A model generated the notes under the pieces. That model had not been told where the DNA came from. It saw only the letters and a list, made by a program, of their open reading frames with translations, and did not search any database. A stretch of 64,000 nucleotides of DNA, from positions 18,092,456 through 18,156,455 of the forward strand of contig NC_051095.1 in assembly GCF_901709675.1 (NCBI RefSeq), in the 5' to 3' direction. The stretch is from Syngnathus acus (Eukaryota > Chordata > Actinopteri > Syngnathiformes > Syngnathidae). The first letter of the stretch is position 1; every line of letters starts with the position of its first letter. A program made the translations under genes and the position numbers. This document shows, piece by piece, positions 1-13,055 of the stretch.

Positions 1-3000
1 TATTTGAAATGTGTTCTTCTCTTGAGACCAAAGGGAATTTCAAATCAAAATGATCTGACATCATTGAATTCGACACAGCCTATCTTGCTGTCACACCATC
101 TTAATCCAGTCTTAATTTCCTTGCTTTTCTCATCTTGTTCCAGTTGGGCTTGCAGCTGTATGACCCGAGTCACAAACAACTGGGACAAACCCTGGAGGGA
201 GCCGTGCCCTCTGTGTGTGTATGTGAGTTTGTGGGCTTACTTGTGTTTGTTTGCGTGCAGTCGGCCACGTGTTCTCATCCGTGCACACCCCAGCATGTGT
301 GAATTTCTCAGATGGGGATTTTTGGTGCAGCGCAAACTCTTGCAAACACTCAGTCCATTCCCACAGACTCCAGCAGACTTGCCTGCAGAGCTGTGGAGCT
401 GACTGGTTGTCACCTGTGACATGAGGATGAAGAAACAGCTACGTTCCCATGGGTAAATGCAGACAATGTCATCTGCGGTTACTTCTGAGGGGACTGAATG
501 TGTCGACAGCTGGAAAAACCGCTGGCTATGTGGATTGTTTACATTATGTGTCAGTTTTGAAAAATACACAATTTTAGGCTAAGATGCAAGTAATAGAATA
601 TAGAGTCAACTACCTGTACGTATAGTGGGAACAGTGAACACGGATCCCAAATTGCTTTGGAAGAAAATCCAAATGCCTAATGATTCTTGTATTCTTTAGT
701 TTTTTTCAAGATTATTTGGTTTGTTTGGAATACATTTAAAGTTTTGGTGCATCCTACCTGGTTTCGGAGGACGTGATTGCTCATTGGTAAGAATGTTAGT
801 GGGAGTGGTTGTTTGCCTATAAAGGGTATACTACATAAGAGCGGGGGACCAGTCCAGGGTTACCCTTCCTCTTGCCAGATGGAAGAATGATGGAGAAATA
901 AAAAAGGCAAATCGTGCCATATCATTCTTTTTGTGTAGTTTTGATAATATAAATGTTTGATACATACGTATATTCAGACCGGGTCAAGGAATAGTTTTCA
1001 CCTGAAGAATTTGAAGGTAAATGCATGCCATTTGTCCGGCAATCATCCAAATTCATAATGCTTTGGAAATCACTTCTTCCCATGTTAGTTTGTTTTATAG
1101 CTAAAAACATAAAAACAGACCAAAATTCATAGCAAAAATAATCAAAACATTTCACCAATTCAATTTTCTGTTTGATTAATCTACCACTTATCATGACCTT
1201 CTCTCTAAAGATGTTGATACTGTCTCCTGTTACACAATAACCAACAAGCATTGTTCCTGCAACCGGTCTTCCGCTGATCTCTACAAGCCAAACAAACAAT
1301 TTTGTTCTTTTTCAACAAGAACACAAGAATGACACAGATCATACTTACGTAATTATCTTTCCATTTTCCCTATGCGTGGCACACTCTGTTGCCCATATTA
1401 GGTCATTTTTGTGCACGACATGACTGATAAGAATCCCACTGAACACAATGAAAATATCTGTACCGAAAATAGACAGAAAAAAATATTACATTGCACAAAA
1501 ATTAATTAATTCATTAATCTAAATCATTATAGTGAACTATATAATTCATACAAACGCATATCAGAGTGCCTTCCAAAGGAGTAGAGTGCCTATACTATGT
1601 ACTTGTCCAGTACATGTATAAACTACTGGGCTTTAAAAACATGATTGTAAGAAGAGTAATCTTAAATCATATTTAAGAGGCTAAGGGTATGTATTGTTCT
1701 GTGTGCCATACAGTACATACCGAAATATTGTTCTGGATATGCATGAAAGACGTACTGTTGTGGGAAACAAACAGAATCATTAAACCGTCACACTGAATGT
1801 TTAACTGTTGACTGAAACAAGTGACTCTTCCCCCGTTCTCACACAGGAACCAACCCGCCTTTTAGGGAAGACTGTCACTCTGTCAACAGGTTATAAAAGA
1901 ATGCCACCCTTGAGAGCTTTGATTGACTGCTAAGAACACAGCCACTGTTCTGTAATATCTCAAGCAAGTGTTTTCACAATTCACACAATTCACAATTTCA
2001 ATATTCACAGATTCAGACAATCCATAGTTACATTAAGGCTATTCACTTTCAGTACGTTTCACCCAAAGGGTGTTCAGCTGGGATAATAGGATGTCTCAGA
2101 CTTGGTATATGTGTGTCACTCCATCACATCTATTCATTCAACTAACGAGGCTAGAAAAAAAACGGTAGTGGGGTGACGTGAGAAGCAAATAAGGGGCGGG
2201 CCTGAAGAGGAGTTGGCGTTACATTGTGTACCAAAGTTTTCCTCAGGCTGTCACAGTGGTAAAAACAGGCTCTGCATAGGACAGGCCAATCATTTATCTG
2301 GTTTATTCCACATGTGCAATGCACATTATGATTATTACAGGAAACAACAGATATATAATGAATTTGCCAAACTATTTAAGTCTTTGACCAGTACAATCTA
2401 TTTCTCACAGCCCAAATTTATATTTTCATCCAGTCCTCCACCCTCCAGTCACAAGGTGCTGTCATAACCTTAAGAGACTGTGTTGAGTACAAAAAGGATG
2501 AATGTACAATTTTTAAAAATATGAGCACTTTGTACAAAAATTGCACACAATATTGACCTGTAATTTTCACAATCCCAAATTAACAGGGTCCTAGTGGTCT
2601 ACAACTATTATAGATCATTAAGGCATTGATAGAGAATCTCGTTTTATAACAAGATAATCTACAAAAAACATGCATCCAAAGGTCAACGTTTATGCTTCGG
2701 TTGTTATGTCTTTAATGACTTGCACTGTCTGTGTAAGAAAAGGCATCAGCAAAACCATTCCAGCTAATTCTTTATTTATTTATTTTTATATGTGGTTCGA
2801 ATATAGTTTTCTATCTAAAACAGAAAGGCCTGAATAAATCATATTTGATTTATGCTGCAGTGTTACAGAGTTGACAGTGTGCCTGTGATGGGTATAAAAT
2901 GTCACTGAATGTTTACATGACTCAGATTCATTGCAAGGATGGTTATTAATACACAAATTATTTACATGTACAGGAATCCCATTTGCATTGAATTCTACCA

Positions 3001-3020
3001 GTACATAAACGGTGTTGAAA
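1..3020. other. Non-coding; presumed tsc22d3 intron 1, left part
   Basis: This is AT-rich sequence with no exon, RNA gene or clear transposon that I can support. It is inferred to be intron because the tsc22d3 first coding exon lies to the right on the minus strand and its downstream exons were not found. Two spots have promoter-like words. One, at about 785-905, has an inverted CCAAT, TATAAAG and a later AATAAA. The other, at about 1,890-1,955, has TTATAAAAG followed by two steroid-receptor half-sites. The open frames here have no recognisable domain. Confidence 0.6.
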
Positions 3021-3197
<177 letters not shown>

Positions 3198-3214
3198 CTG
3201 CTTATCCACATATA

Positions 3215-3845
3215 CCGTATTTTCCAAACTATAAGTCGCTGATTTTGTCATAGTTTGACTGAGGGTAAGACTTATACTCAGGAGCGACTTATGTGTGAAA
3301 TTATTAATACATTATATCATTTCACGTGTTATTTTCACACTAAACCACAAGAGAGAGCTCTCGGCCCGTGGAATAATTGGAACTGCAACTGACAATGAGT
3401 CTGACTTAAGCGATGTAGAAGAGGAAGCGCCACATCTTCTACTTCCGGAGTTAGCGGAGTTGTTTAAAAGTGACACGGAGGATAAAGATTTCATTGGATG
3501 TAGTGATTTGGAGTGACATGGATGGTTTGATAAACTTGTTAGCATGTTATTTATGCCATAGTTATTTGAATAACTCCTAATATGTTATGTTAACATACCA
3601 GGCATGTTCTCAGTTTGTTCTTTATGTGTCATGTAACATTAGCATACCGTATTCAGCCTGTTGTTGCCTCTATTCTATTTTTATTTTAAATTGCATTTCA
3701 AGACGACATATCTGTTCTTGGTGTTGCATTTTATCAAATAAATTCCCCCAAAAAATGCGACTTATACTGCAGTGCGACTTATTTATGTCTTTTACTTTTT
3801 TTATGCATTTTATGGCTGGTGCGACTTATAATCCGGAAAATACGG
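3215..3845 (+). mobile_element. Pogo-like nonautonomous DNA transposon (631 bp), TA target site
   Basis: The ends are inverted repeats. The left starts CCGTATTTTCC and runs into ATAAGTCGC, and the right is its reverse complement; about 22 of the first 25 bases match. TA dinucleotides flank both ends (3,213-3,214 and 3,846-3,847), as expected for the Tc1/mariner/pogo superfamily. Short words such as GCGACTTAT recur just inside both ends. The centre keeps the C-terminal codons of a transposase, so this is an internally deleted derivative rather than an arbitrary foldback. The superfamily rests on the TA duplication and the acidic C-terminal tail; the exact family is not certain. Confidence 0.8.
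3364..3516 (+). pseudogene. Remnant C-terminus of the pogo-like transposase
   Basis: A stretch of about 50 codons inside the miniature transposon ends at a stop at 3,514-3,516. It is strongly acidic and contains SDVEEEAPHLLLPELAEL followed by LFKSDTEDKDFIG and a final SDLE. Acidic tails like this are common at the C-terminus of pogo-type fish transposases. The DNA-binding and DDE catalytic parts are absent, so it cannot be functional. The apparent upstream start at 3,295 is not meaningful. The family assignment is from recall, not a search. Confidence 0.55.
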
Positions 3846-3847
3846 TA

Positions 3848-6800
3848 TGTACATTACATCTTTAAATGTGTATAAAAAAGTCTGTGAATATCATAAATGC
3901 ATTGAAAGACCATAAATCAGCAAATATGAATGAAGAGTTTGTTTCTGTAAATTGTTCTTAAACTTCTATTTAAAAAAAAAAAAAAAGAGGTCAAGTGAAT
4001 ATTTCTGCTCCCTCTATAAACAGGAAACATTTCCACTTGTGACTCTTGAACTTGGAGTGGGCCACAATACACACGAATTATCTTTTGACTTTCCTGGTTT
4101 CAAAGTTACACAGATGAACACGTACGAAAATACAACCAGCCAAGACAGTGATTGTATAATAAACACTGTTGGTGTGTACGTGAGGATTCCAAAGTTCAAG
4201 ACACCATTATTGTGCGTCTCACAGGTGGCAGGTACGCAATGGACAAGACCAGCGACACACTTATGGACATGCAACGGTGTGCACTCAAGCATGGAGGCCA
4301 ACCACACAACAATTCAGGTCCATGCATGCAGCTAAAAACAACAGGCAGACTCACAATCTCACACACAAAGTAAATCTACTGTACGTGCATGTCAGGCACG
4401 TAACAAGCACCCAAGCATGAAAAGTGCTGAACATACTGTAACAACAATCCGGTTACGACCAAGTTGAACAAGAGGTCAAAATAATGCTAACGATAAAATT
4501 ATGTGCATCCGTTGAAGACGGCGAAATGTGGGATGAAACCCCATGCAAGCACGAGGAAAGCGCCAAACTCCTCACAAAAGACCAGCGCTGAATTTGAACA
4601 ACCATCCTTAAAACTTAAACAGCTTGAATATTTACTGGAGTCATTCCAGTTTCAAAATCTTTCATCGGATTTGTCATTGGTTAAAAAAGAAGTGCGTATG
4701 AGGCCTTTGTTGTTCAGGTGCCCACGTAAGCAGCTATCTTATCTTCACGCCCAAACTGCAACAGGCAATAAAACAACTTTCTACCAGTGTGGCAATAGAA
4801 TGTGACAGAGAATTAAACCCCATGACATTTGTTGTGCCTTCTGTATCATCCGGAAATGGAAATACTGTCTGAAAAGCAGGAAGCTATTTTAGGGAACTAC
4901 AGTCGGATTGCAGAACAGAAACAAAATCAGGCATTTTCTTTTTCCCACACCCTTGTAATCTATCAGTATATTCAACATGTCTTTGTTTCAGACAATTAAC
5001 CATTCACCACATTCATGTAATGTTCTTTAATTATATAGTGTTGGACCACAAGGATTTACTGCCACATAGTTTGCAAATTAAAAGGAACATTAGCAGTGGG
5101 ACTGTATCATTACTAAATGTACCATAAAGAAAATGAAATTGTTCCTTTTATTTTGTGTCTCACGTCTGCCACCTTGTGCATGGCCGTTAGTCCTGCTCCT
5201 GCCGCCTCAATGTCTTCATCTGTCCCCTCAACAGCCCATGAAGCACACCTTCCTCCTCCTCCTCATTCAAATCTATTGTTATTCCTGTCCTTCCACACAG
5301 GCGCTGAGCAGTAAATCCCATCTGACATGCTTGAGCACGGCCTAACCCTGAGTCGGTGTCAAGGTAATTATCCTGTCACTGACCTGTCTTGTCACAGCAC
5401 TCCCTGTTGTCTGGTACATTTTCAACTATTTTGGGCACAGGTAGACTACCCATTGTGGCATGCAACCTGTGAGAGAATGTTTGCTATGTAAAGTTCTGCA
5501 GTACTCATGGCATAGCTGTCATACCTTAGCATTTATTTGCATGAGTGCCCCTATGCATTTTTAAGGACATACACACCAAACTATATAACATTAAAATTAC
5601 ATTAAGGACATCGTCAGACAACTCTTATTTGTTTATTTATAGCAATTATTTTTTGACACACCCAATGAAAGTCCAGTGTGCATGTTCCCTCAAACACAGA
5701 GATAACCACAAACATAATTTGATGTAATGCTTCCTCCATTTGGCTGCAAGGCATCATGTTACGAAACACAATTCTCACTAAAGCCCCATTATGTCAACAT
5801 CTTGTGATAAACTTTATAAAATATTGCGGTAGTGACCTTGACTCACAAATTTTAGTGGTCTGTAAATGTTTTTTCTCAAACCTTTTTAGAAAAGGCCTTA
5901 TGTCACCTAAAAAGAAACACCAGACTCTCCAAATCAATAAGCTTATTACAATAAAAGTATACCACGGGACCTCAGAATTCAAATGGTTCATCAGACAAAC
6001 AACCTCAGAATTCAACTAAAATAATCTGGAAAAGGTGGTCCAATCACACTTTCTGTAAAAAACAGACAACCATTCACCTCCACGTTCATACCTTCACTGA
6101 GTCACACAATTAACGAGAATTGTTTTTGCCCTTCTATGACAGTTTGTTCAAGAGCCAGTGTGTAGTAATACGTGCAATCTGAATTGATAAAATACAACAA
6201 AGGGCACGCATATTCAAGCATGCACACTCCAGAGCCACAGAGAGACTATACTTTGCAAGCCTACCACTCATTTCTTCAGCAGAAGTGCAAGCAAAATGTC
6301 ATCACAAATGACTTCTATTCCTCCCTCAAGTGATGAGGTAAATGCATTGCATTTGTTACACATGCTGTAGTTATTGAGGCAGCAAATTTGTAATCGGGTG
6401 ATTGTTTCCTTCCGGTATCTGTAGCAGTAAGACGGCGTTGACACATGTCAGCGTCCTGACCTGAGTACTTTGTGAGATAATTAGCGATTACGAGAACTAC
6501 GATTATATTAAAAAAAAAAAAAAAAGTGTTTTTTTGAATGAATGAAGACTAAAAAGTATGAAAAGTTCCTTTAACTATGCCAAAATGTTACATACAATTT
6601 TAAATGTCCACTATAACTAAGTTTCGGGCACTGTGGCAACATACGACCGCTACTCATGGACCAGGCACCACCAGTGACTGGTTATCTAACATTAGTTTAG
6701 AATATTAGTGCCTAGACATCTCATATTTTGTTTTAATTCAGAGATGTGCAAGATGCCTGGTCAAACCTAGATCCACACTAATACATCATTAGTCAGTTTT

Positions 6801-7280
6801 AATTCTAAACACACGATTGTTTATTCCAGACCATTGCTTTCATGTTTGTTTTGTCGCTGTTGCCTTTAAGCCTTGTTATCGTAAGGTGGTCAGCCATAAA
6901 CAAATACAAGCAGACAGATCTGGAAATTATAACAAAACAAGATTCCACAGTATTGTCAGGAGGGCAACCAGTTAGTTGGTTGATCGCAGAGACGAAGCGG
7001 CCGTGCAAACGACATAACAGGAAAATACAAAAAATGAGGAAGAGAGAAAGCGGGGAGGAAAGCGACAGAAGCAGAGAAGGCTTTCGCAGCTGTTGTTAGG
7101 TGGCATTTCCTCTGATTGGAGGCTTTGGCTGTACTCCCAGTTCTTGAGGTAAAACTTTTCAACATTGAAGACATTTCACTTGACCCAAATGCTCCCAGCA
7201 GCAGTGAAATGACGCCACACTATCTTATAAGCAGCAAACAATTAGGCAATTTAAACTATTCTTTTGTGTTGTGGATGAAG
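3848..7280. other. Non-coding intronic stretch
   Basis: No exon, RNA gene or classifiable transposon was seen. There are homopolymer A runs near 3,972-3,985 and 6,510-6,525 and otherwise ordinary AT-rich DNA. The open frames (for example 3,952-4,335 and 5,756-6,019) have no recognisable domain and overlap each other on both strands. Confidence 0.6.
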
Positions 7281-7286
7281 ATTTGT

Positions 7287-7321
<35 letters not shown>

Positions 7322-7360
7322 TTTGTTTGTTTGTTTGTTTATTTGTTTGTTTGTTTATTA
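7281..7360. repeat. (TTTA)n / (TTTG)n microsatellite
   Basis: Runs of TTTA units are followed by TTTG units, consistent with one tetranucleotide repeat that has acquired a variant block. Confidence 0.95.
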
Positions 7361-7664
7361 TCTGGGGATGCCAATCTTGCTTACTTCATAACATTGCAGA
7401 CAACTGCAAAATAACAGTGTAAGCTTCATATAATGGGATGAAGGGAGATAAACAGCATCGAAGTGTATAATCTGCCCTGTGCCATGCCTCATTATGCTTA
7501 TATTGGCCATGTATTAATTAAAGTGTTACTATAGGCCAAAATATTTGTTTTATCTTATTTTTTTACCTTTTGACCCTGCACTGTCCCTTAATACACAAAA
7601 TGAAGAAAACAATACGGCAACAACTCCTACTCACTAATGTGTGGAATGGGCTTAATTTGATCAG

Positions 7665-8400
7665 TGTTGGAATAATTGTTTTTGCAGAAGCGCTGGTCGG
7701 CCTGAACCGGAGGCCTCATATGTTCGCTCAAGCAAACGTATCTGTCTAGCTCTGGGGAGTTCTTAGACTCCCTTCCTTTCCTTATCTGTGAGAAGCCCTC
7801 ACTAGTTATGAACAGAACACCTTTGTTCTTTGTTTAGTTCAAGAGAAGTTCTTTCTCTTTTATACCTTGTAGTTTCTATTGATAAATTGTTGTTGACCAG
7901 GACAGTTTTTAAGTTATCCCATATTTACTCAATGTTTGTTTAAGTAGACTTCATGCAAGTTATCTCACATCTACTTAATGTTTGTTGCAGTGTATGTACG
8001 AGAGGTATCTGATTATTTACTCATTATTATTATTGTGTGATACTTAGCAAGAAAGTCTAGAGCGTTGTTTTACAGGGACACGGCACCCAGCACGTTTGAA
8101 GATCGCAGCCTAGGACAAGACTGCCAACCAGCTAAGGACTGACTCTGCATTGGTGGGGTCACATATCGGCCAAGGCCTCGCACCACACAACATCCTTTAG
8201 TTAGCTAGTTGTGCTACAGCCACAATCTCCCCTCTCTTTAGTGCAGCAACGCCTCTTGTAACCAGGGCAACCCAAAATAAAAAGAGGAGTTAGCGGAAGA
8301 GGAGTCCAGAATTGGTGGAGGACTGTAAGTGGGCCTTCTACGTAATTCTCCTCGCGAGCAAAAGGAATACTGGTTGTCTTCTCCTCTTCTTTCAGTGTAT
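7665..8400 (+). mobile_element. Candidate solo LTR (endogenous retrovirus or LTR retrotransposon)
   Basis: The segment could begin TGTTGGAATA and end near TCTTCTTTCA. It has LTR-like parts in order: a U3-like left part with two imperfect 46-bp direct repeats (7,911-8,002), an AATAAA signal at about 8,275, then a GC-richer stretch. It is locally CpG-richer than its surroundings. No gag, pol or env frames flank it, and I cannot show a clean target-site duplication or a primer-binding site. It could therefore be a solo LTR or another dispersed repeat, and the boundaries are approximate. Confidence 0.35.
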
Positions 8401-11083
8401 AAAATAATGTCTTATGGTACTTAGACCTGACATTTGATCAGAATAATCCAAATGTGGTGTGTATATGAAGCATTTTTATTCCGATCAGGCTTTTACTCCA
8501 AATAAATGTGCCCATGTAAAGGTAGCCATTGAAACGCAAAACTGTAAATGTGCATTTATGTATGACAATAACAGAGCTGTGCTGTCCAATAACGCCCTGA
8601 ACGCTAACATGTTACGTCTCTAACACATCATGATTGTTCCAAATATTTGTTATCAGTGGACGCCACTACCATTTTTTTTTTTTTTTTATATTCCTCCGCT
8701 CCCGCTGTCCGGCAGGTAGCGCAGGAGCCCCAGTGGCCCCCTTATCACCCAATAGGAGTCCCAGTGAGCCTGTCATGGCGGAGAGACTGAATAATTGTTG
8801 CATCTATATTCGCTACAGCTGGTTTTTATTGGATGCAAGTATCCTGTTTGTTTTTTATTTGTTTCTTCATTTTCTAGCTGGATAAAATGGGAGTGAGCTT
8901 TATTTGTTTGTACTTTTAATTATTTTTTAAATCAAGATGTTTCACAGAATTTCTTGCTGACATGAGCTACAATAGAATAAATTTACCAACGGTGGGGTTG
9001 AAAGTCAGGGAATATGTGTACAAAAAGAAGTCCTTTAATCCTGTCACAATAATTATTACATTGACAAAATGTCCAGATTTATGTAAAGATTACCTGTGTT
9101 TAGTCAATAATGGCATAATGTTTAGTCTGCCTGTTTGTTATGTAACATGGCAAGAACGGGACACTGTCTCGCCGCCAGACGCCAAAATAATATTGGTATT
9201 TTTCATCTCACAACACTTCGGGCCACGAGATGACCTTCACCTGCCGTACTTTAAAGGACTCGGCGTACACTTTCATTCATACAATTACATACGTATTGTA
9301 CATGTATTTCGCAAAATGAAGTGAGTGTGTGAACCATTGTTGCAAATGATGCATTTTTTGTTTGAAACGGCATTTTCATATGTGTTAGTGAACTCATTTG
9401 ACCGTAAAAAGATTTGGATTCTAAAAAGGTAACATGCAAATTTAGTCAACTCATCCCCATATTGTCAATTAATTAATTTATTTATCATGGAATATTTGTC
9501 CATGTTTCACTTTTTTAATTCATGGAAGATAATGAGAAGATGCTTTAATTTGGTAATTAGATAGAGGTTCTGCTAATCGTCATGTGAGCTACAAAGCTTT
9601 TTTCCCCAACCTATTTAGTGCAGATCACTAAACTAGGGTTTAATAAGTGAAGGGAAGGTCAGGGGTCGCTCTTCCTGGTCAGTAAAGCGGGGGGGGAAAG
9701 ACAGCCCTGTTGACATAAGTCTCAGTTCACATCCACGCCAAAGCACTCTGAGGCACTGAAAAATTGACACCTCAAGTGTTACATAAATTCCATTCTTTTG
9801 TCACCCACTGCCAGAGGAGCGCTGGCCTCTACTTCCCTTTTATATGCCACCTTGCATTAACAGCAGACATAAATAGGTCTGTGGCATAAATGGAACTTTA
9901 TGTGCAGGCAGGCTCTTGACAAGGATATGGATGGGTGCCTGAGTGGAATTTCCATAAGTGTGTCTGTCGACTGTTTGTGAGATGAACCCATTCCAGTGCA
10001 GTGGGTTCCAGTGCTGGGAAGTTAGCAAGAAAACAAGCTAATTGCTAAAATGAATACTTTGATCAAAAGAGTTTTATAGGCCTAAAGACGTTTCTTTGTC
10101 AACACGAGTTCAGGCTCTAAAATTATACCATCAGGTTACAGAGCTGGAACAAAACATGGAAATGATAACTTCCTTCATATGAGCTGAGGTCGTAACTATC
10201 ATTTAAACAAGTTGGATAAAAACGAATCAATTTCTTCCCATCCAATCCCCCTCAAATGTTAACAGGATATCGAAAGGAGGAATCCTAATTTTTTTTTTAA
10301 ACTCATGTTGCGCAAAATGACCTATGACGCACAGGGCGATTTTGATTTTCATAACTTTATGATTAGGACTTTACTTTGTTGTCTGCCTGACTGCACAAAT
10401 TCTACTGGAATTATTTGAAACAAATTATAATCAGAATATCTGAACCTAAAGAGACATACTTGATGTAAGTACACTATGTACTGTACTGTATTCAAAAAAC
10501 AAGTTCAATGTCTGTAATTATAGTTGTTTTGCAGTGGGACTTTTGGAAGAAGATCCGGCAAACAAACAGAACCAGCAGATTAAAAAAAGTGGAGTAAGAA
10601 AGTGTCATCAAAACTCCTGCCTGAGTCCACATTTTCTTGGCAGCGTCCCTCTTGTGAATCCAGCATCAGCGTTCAGACCCATTTCTGCAAAGCTTACATT
10701 GACTTTGTGGTTAAACAAATGATTCACATGGAGCATATATATCAATGCGGGTCTGAGTCAATTTTTCCCACTATGTCAGCAGAAGGAATGTAGAACTATG
10801 TCATTTAATGTCCCAGGCTTGATGGTACATTGCAAAAACTGCGCCCATTTGATCCAGGGACTGGGTTCAGCTGTTGCTTTGAGACGCAGGGACACAAAGA
10901 CGCAAATGAGGTCTTGAACAGGATACATCTTGTTATTTGCACTCTTTTGACTCTGAATTAGGCACCCTCTTATCTCACTTCCCATCTTTGAGCTGAGGAA
11001 ATATCCAAAAGCAATCACAGACTCACTGAAACTTGGCATGTTCTACTGTTTTAAATTTCTCAGAAAAAAAGAGTGACAGGGAA
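8401..11083. other. Non-coding intronic stretch
   Basis: Nothing classifiable was seen. There is a T run at about 8,672-8,687 followed by about 80 bp of GC-richer sequence (8,690-8,780) with no clear exon borders. The open frame at 8,962-9,324 has no recognisable motif. Confidence 0.55.
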
Positions 11084-11087
11084 AGAG

Positions 11088-11124
<37 letters not shown>
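11084..11124. repeat. (GA)n microsatellite
   Basis: An almost pure GA tract of about 20 units. Confidence 0.97.
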
Positions 11125-11127
<3 letters not shown>

Positions 11128-12118
11128 TCTACAAGTTTCTAAAGCATGAGACTGTGTTTGTAACGTCAGCGGTTACTGATGTTTGCTCTGATAGTTTGTT
11201 ACAAAAGTGTTTGATGGGCTTGAGATAGGGCTGTCAAGTTCTTGGAAACCAAACTTGCCGAACCTTGCTTTGTCCACCAGTGTGCTGCCGTGTTGGAACA
11301 CAAAAGGGCCTTCTCAATATCTAAGCCACAAAGAATCTTTGTAAGATGAAGAATCAAAATTTAAGAGGAATGAAGGAGAGCCTAAACCCTGATAGAGGAA
11401 TTATTTAGGAGCGATATGTTAAATGTTCTTTTTTCCGCCCAAGGTTTTGTTTTTCTCACATGTCCTTCGTTGGTATAAAAAAAAAAATGAAGGAAATGTT
11501 GCAGTTTGGAACCACCGTTAGGAACAGGAACCCATATTCATTAAAGTTAAAGATTGATTCTCATGATACAAAGAGTCATTCATAGTGGCGGGTCATAGTT
11601 CATTTAGTGGCAGTTCAGTTCATCTGCCAAGCCACAATGTACCCAACAAGTGGGCTCATCGCTTGCTTAAAACCAGCTGTATCGCAATAGTTCAATGTTT
11701 TGAAAATGAGGCAAACTCTTCAAATATGTTAGGGCATTATGTACATGCAGATCAAATTGAAAATTATGTGAACGTGTTTTCTGGTCAACAGTCACATTTC
11801 AAATCTCAACGTTTAGCAGACCAAAATAACTTAGCCAAGTCTGACACACTCCCTGAATGAAATTGATTTTCTTTCCTGTTTCTCCAAGCTCATTTCCTTG
11901 TTTCTCACTATTTGACATTTGACTCATGTTCAGGGAAACTCAAATGGCATGTTTGCCGCAACAGTTACCAACTGTTTATGAGAGCAGAGTCTCTTATGTG
12001 ATTGGACTTGTAGGACTTGTACTGTGGAAATCTTGGCCTTTGCAGTAGCAAGCTTTTGGCAAGCACACTGCTCAAGTATTTCTAACTTAAGCACGAAGGA
12101 AGAACTTCCAATGCATGG
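11125..12118. other. Non-coding intronic stretch
   Basis: Ordinary AT-rich sequence with no exon, RNA or repeat that I can name. Confidence 0.55.
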
Positions 12119-12174
12119 GTGTGCGTGTGCGTGCGTGTGCGTGCGTGTGTGCGTGCGTACGTGCGTGCGCGCGC

Positions 12175-12206
<32 letters not shown>

Positions 12207-12218
12207 GTGTATGTATCT
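12119..12218. repeat. (GT)n/(GCGT)n microsatellite
   Basis: Alternating purine-pyrimidine repeat mixing GTGC, GTGT and a short GCGCGC run. The open frames on both strands are only repeat translations. Confidence 0.96.
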
Positions 12219-12640
12219 ATCGATCTATGAAAATCCAAATCTGCATTTCCCCATGATCTTAACAGAGATCCCAGAAGTTTTGTGTGCCACATTCTTCCTT
12301 CTTCTGTTCAGCAATTTAAAAAAGTTAATTCCATGCCAATCAGACTGGGATAGAACAAATAATCCTTTGCTCCTCAGCCGTGGAGTCTTAAGCGTGAAAG
12401 ACATTCGAGTCTAAAGAGAAAAAAAATGGACTGCAGATATTTTCTTTTTTCACTGCTGCAGATTCTTGCACGCCAGCTTGCAGGCTGATGAGCAGAAGAG
12501 TGCACTCGACCCCTCATGGCCTGGCTTATGCAAGGTGTGTCAACGTCTCTTGTCTATTTAAAGGTTGTAATTGTATCATATTGTCTATTTGTGAAACTAT
12601 TACTCAGCACTGTCTGGTCTCATGTCACGGAAGGGGCTCT

Positions 12641-12676
12641 GTGTGTGTTTGTGTGTGTGTGTGTGTGTCTGGGTGC

Positions 12677-12748
<72 letters not shown>

Positions 12749-12770
12749 GTGTGTGTGTGTGCACGCGCGC
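12641..12770. repeat. Long (GT)n microsatellite ending in GCGCGC
   Basis: About 130 bp of GT repeat with a few interruptions, ending in a short GC alternation. Confidence 0.97.
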
Positions 12771-12886
12771 AGAGGAAAGTTTAGATTGTGTGTGTTGACA
12801 GACTTCTTAACTATATGAATGTGTGCCATTGGCAAGGTCCAAACAGATAAACCCAGCATACAAGTCTCCAAAATCTCCAGCCTCTG

Positions 12887-12902
12887 CCCCCCCCCCCCCC
12901 CC
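12887..12902. repeat. Poly-C tract
   Basis: Sixteen consecutive C on the plus strand, a likely length-variable homopolymer. Confidence 0.95.
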
Positions 12903-13055
12903 ACACTCGTTATATAAGCGCAACGACTGCCAAACAACACAACTGTGATGTAGACTGAGGCAAAGTAAATAGGAAGTTTTAAGAAATAGGAAAAGGTGAG
13001 GATGTGCTCTATTCTTTTAACAAAAGCGTGTTTGTGTGAAGAATGCAGGCTTGTG

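Noticed and set aside
4-402. 132-codon plus-strand open frame at the window start
   Set aside because: No domain, low-complexity composition, overlaps open frames on the other strand; no splice or promoter context.
12488-12940. Cysteine/valine- and histidine/threonine-rich frames on both strands
   Set aside because: Translations of the GT/AC microsatellite, not proteins.
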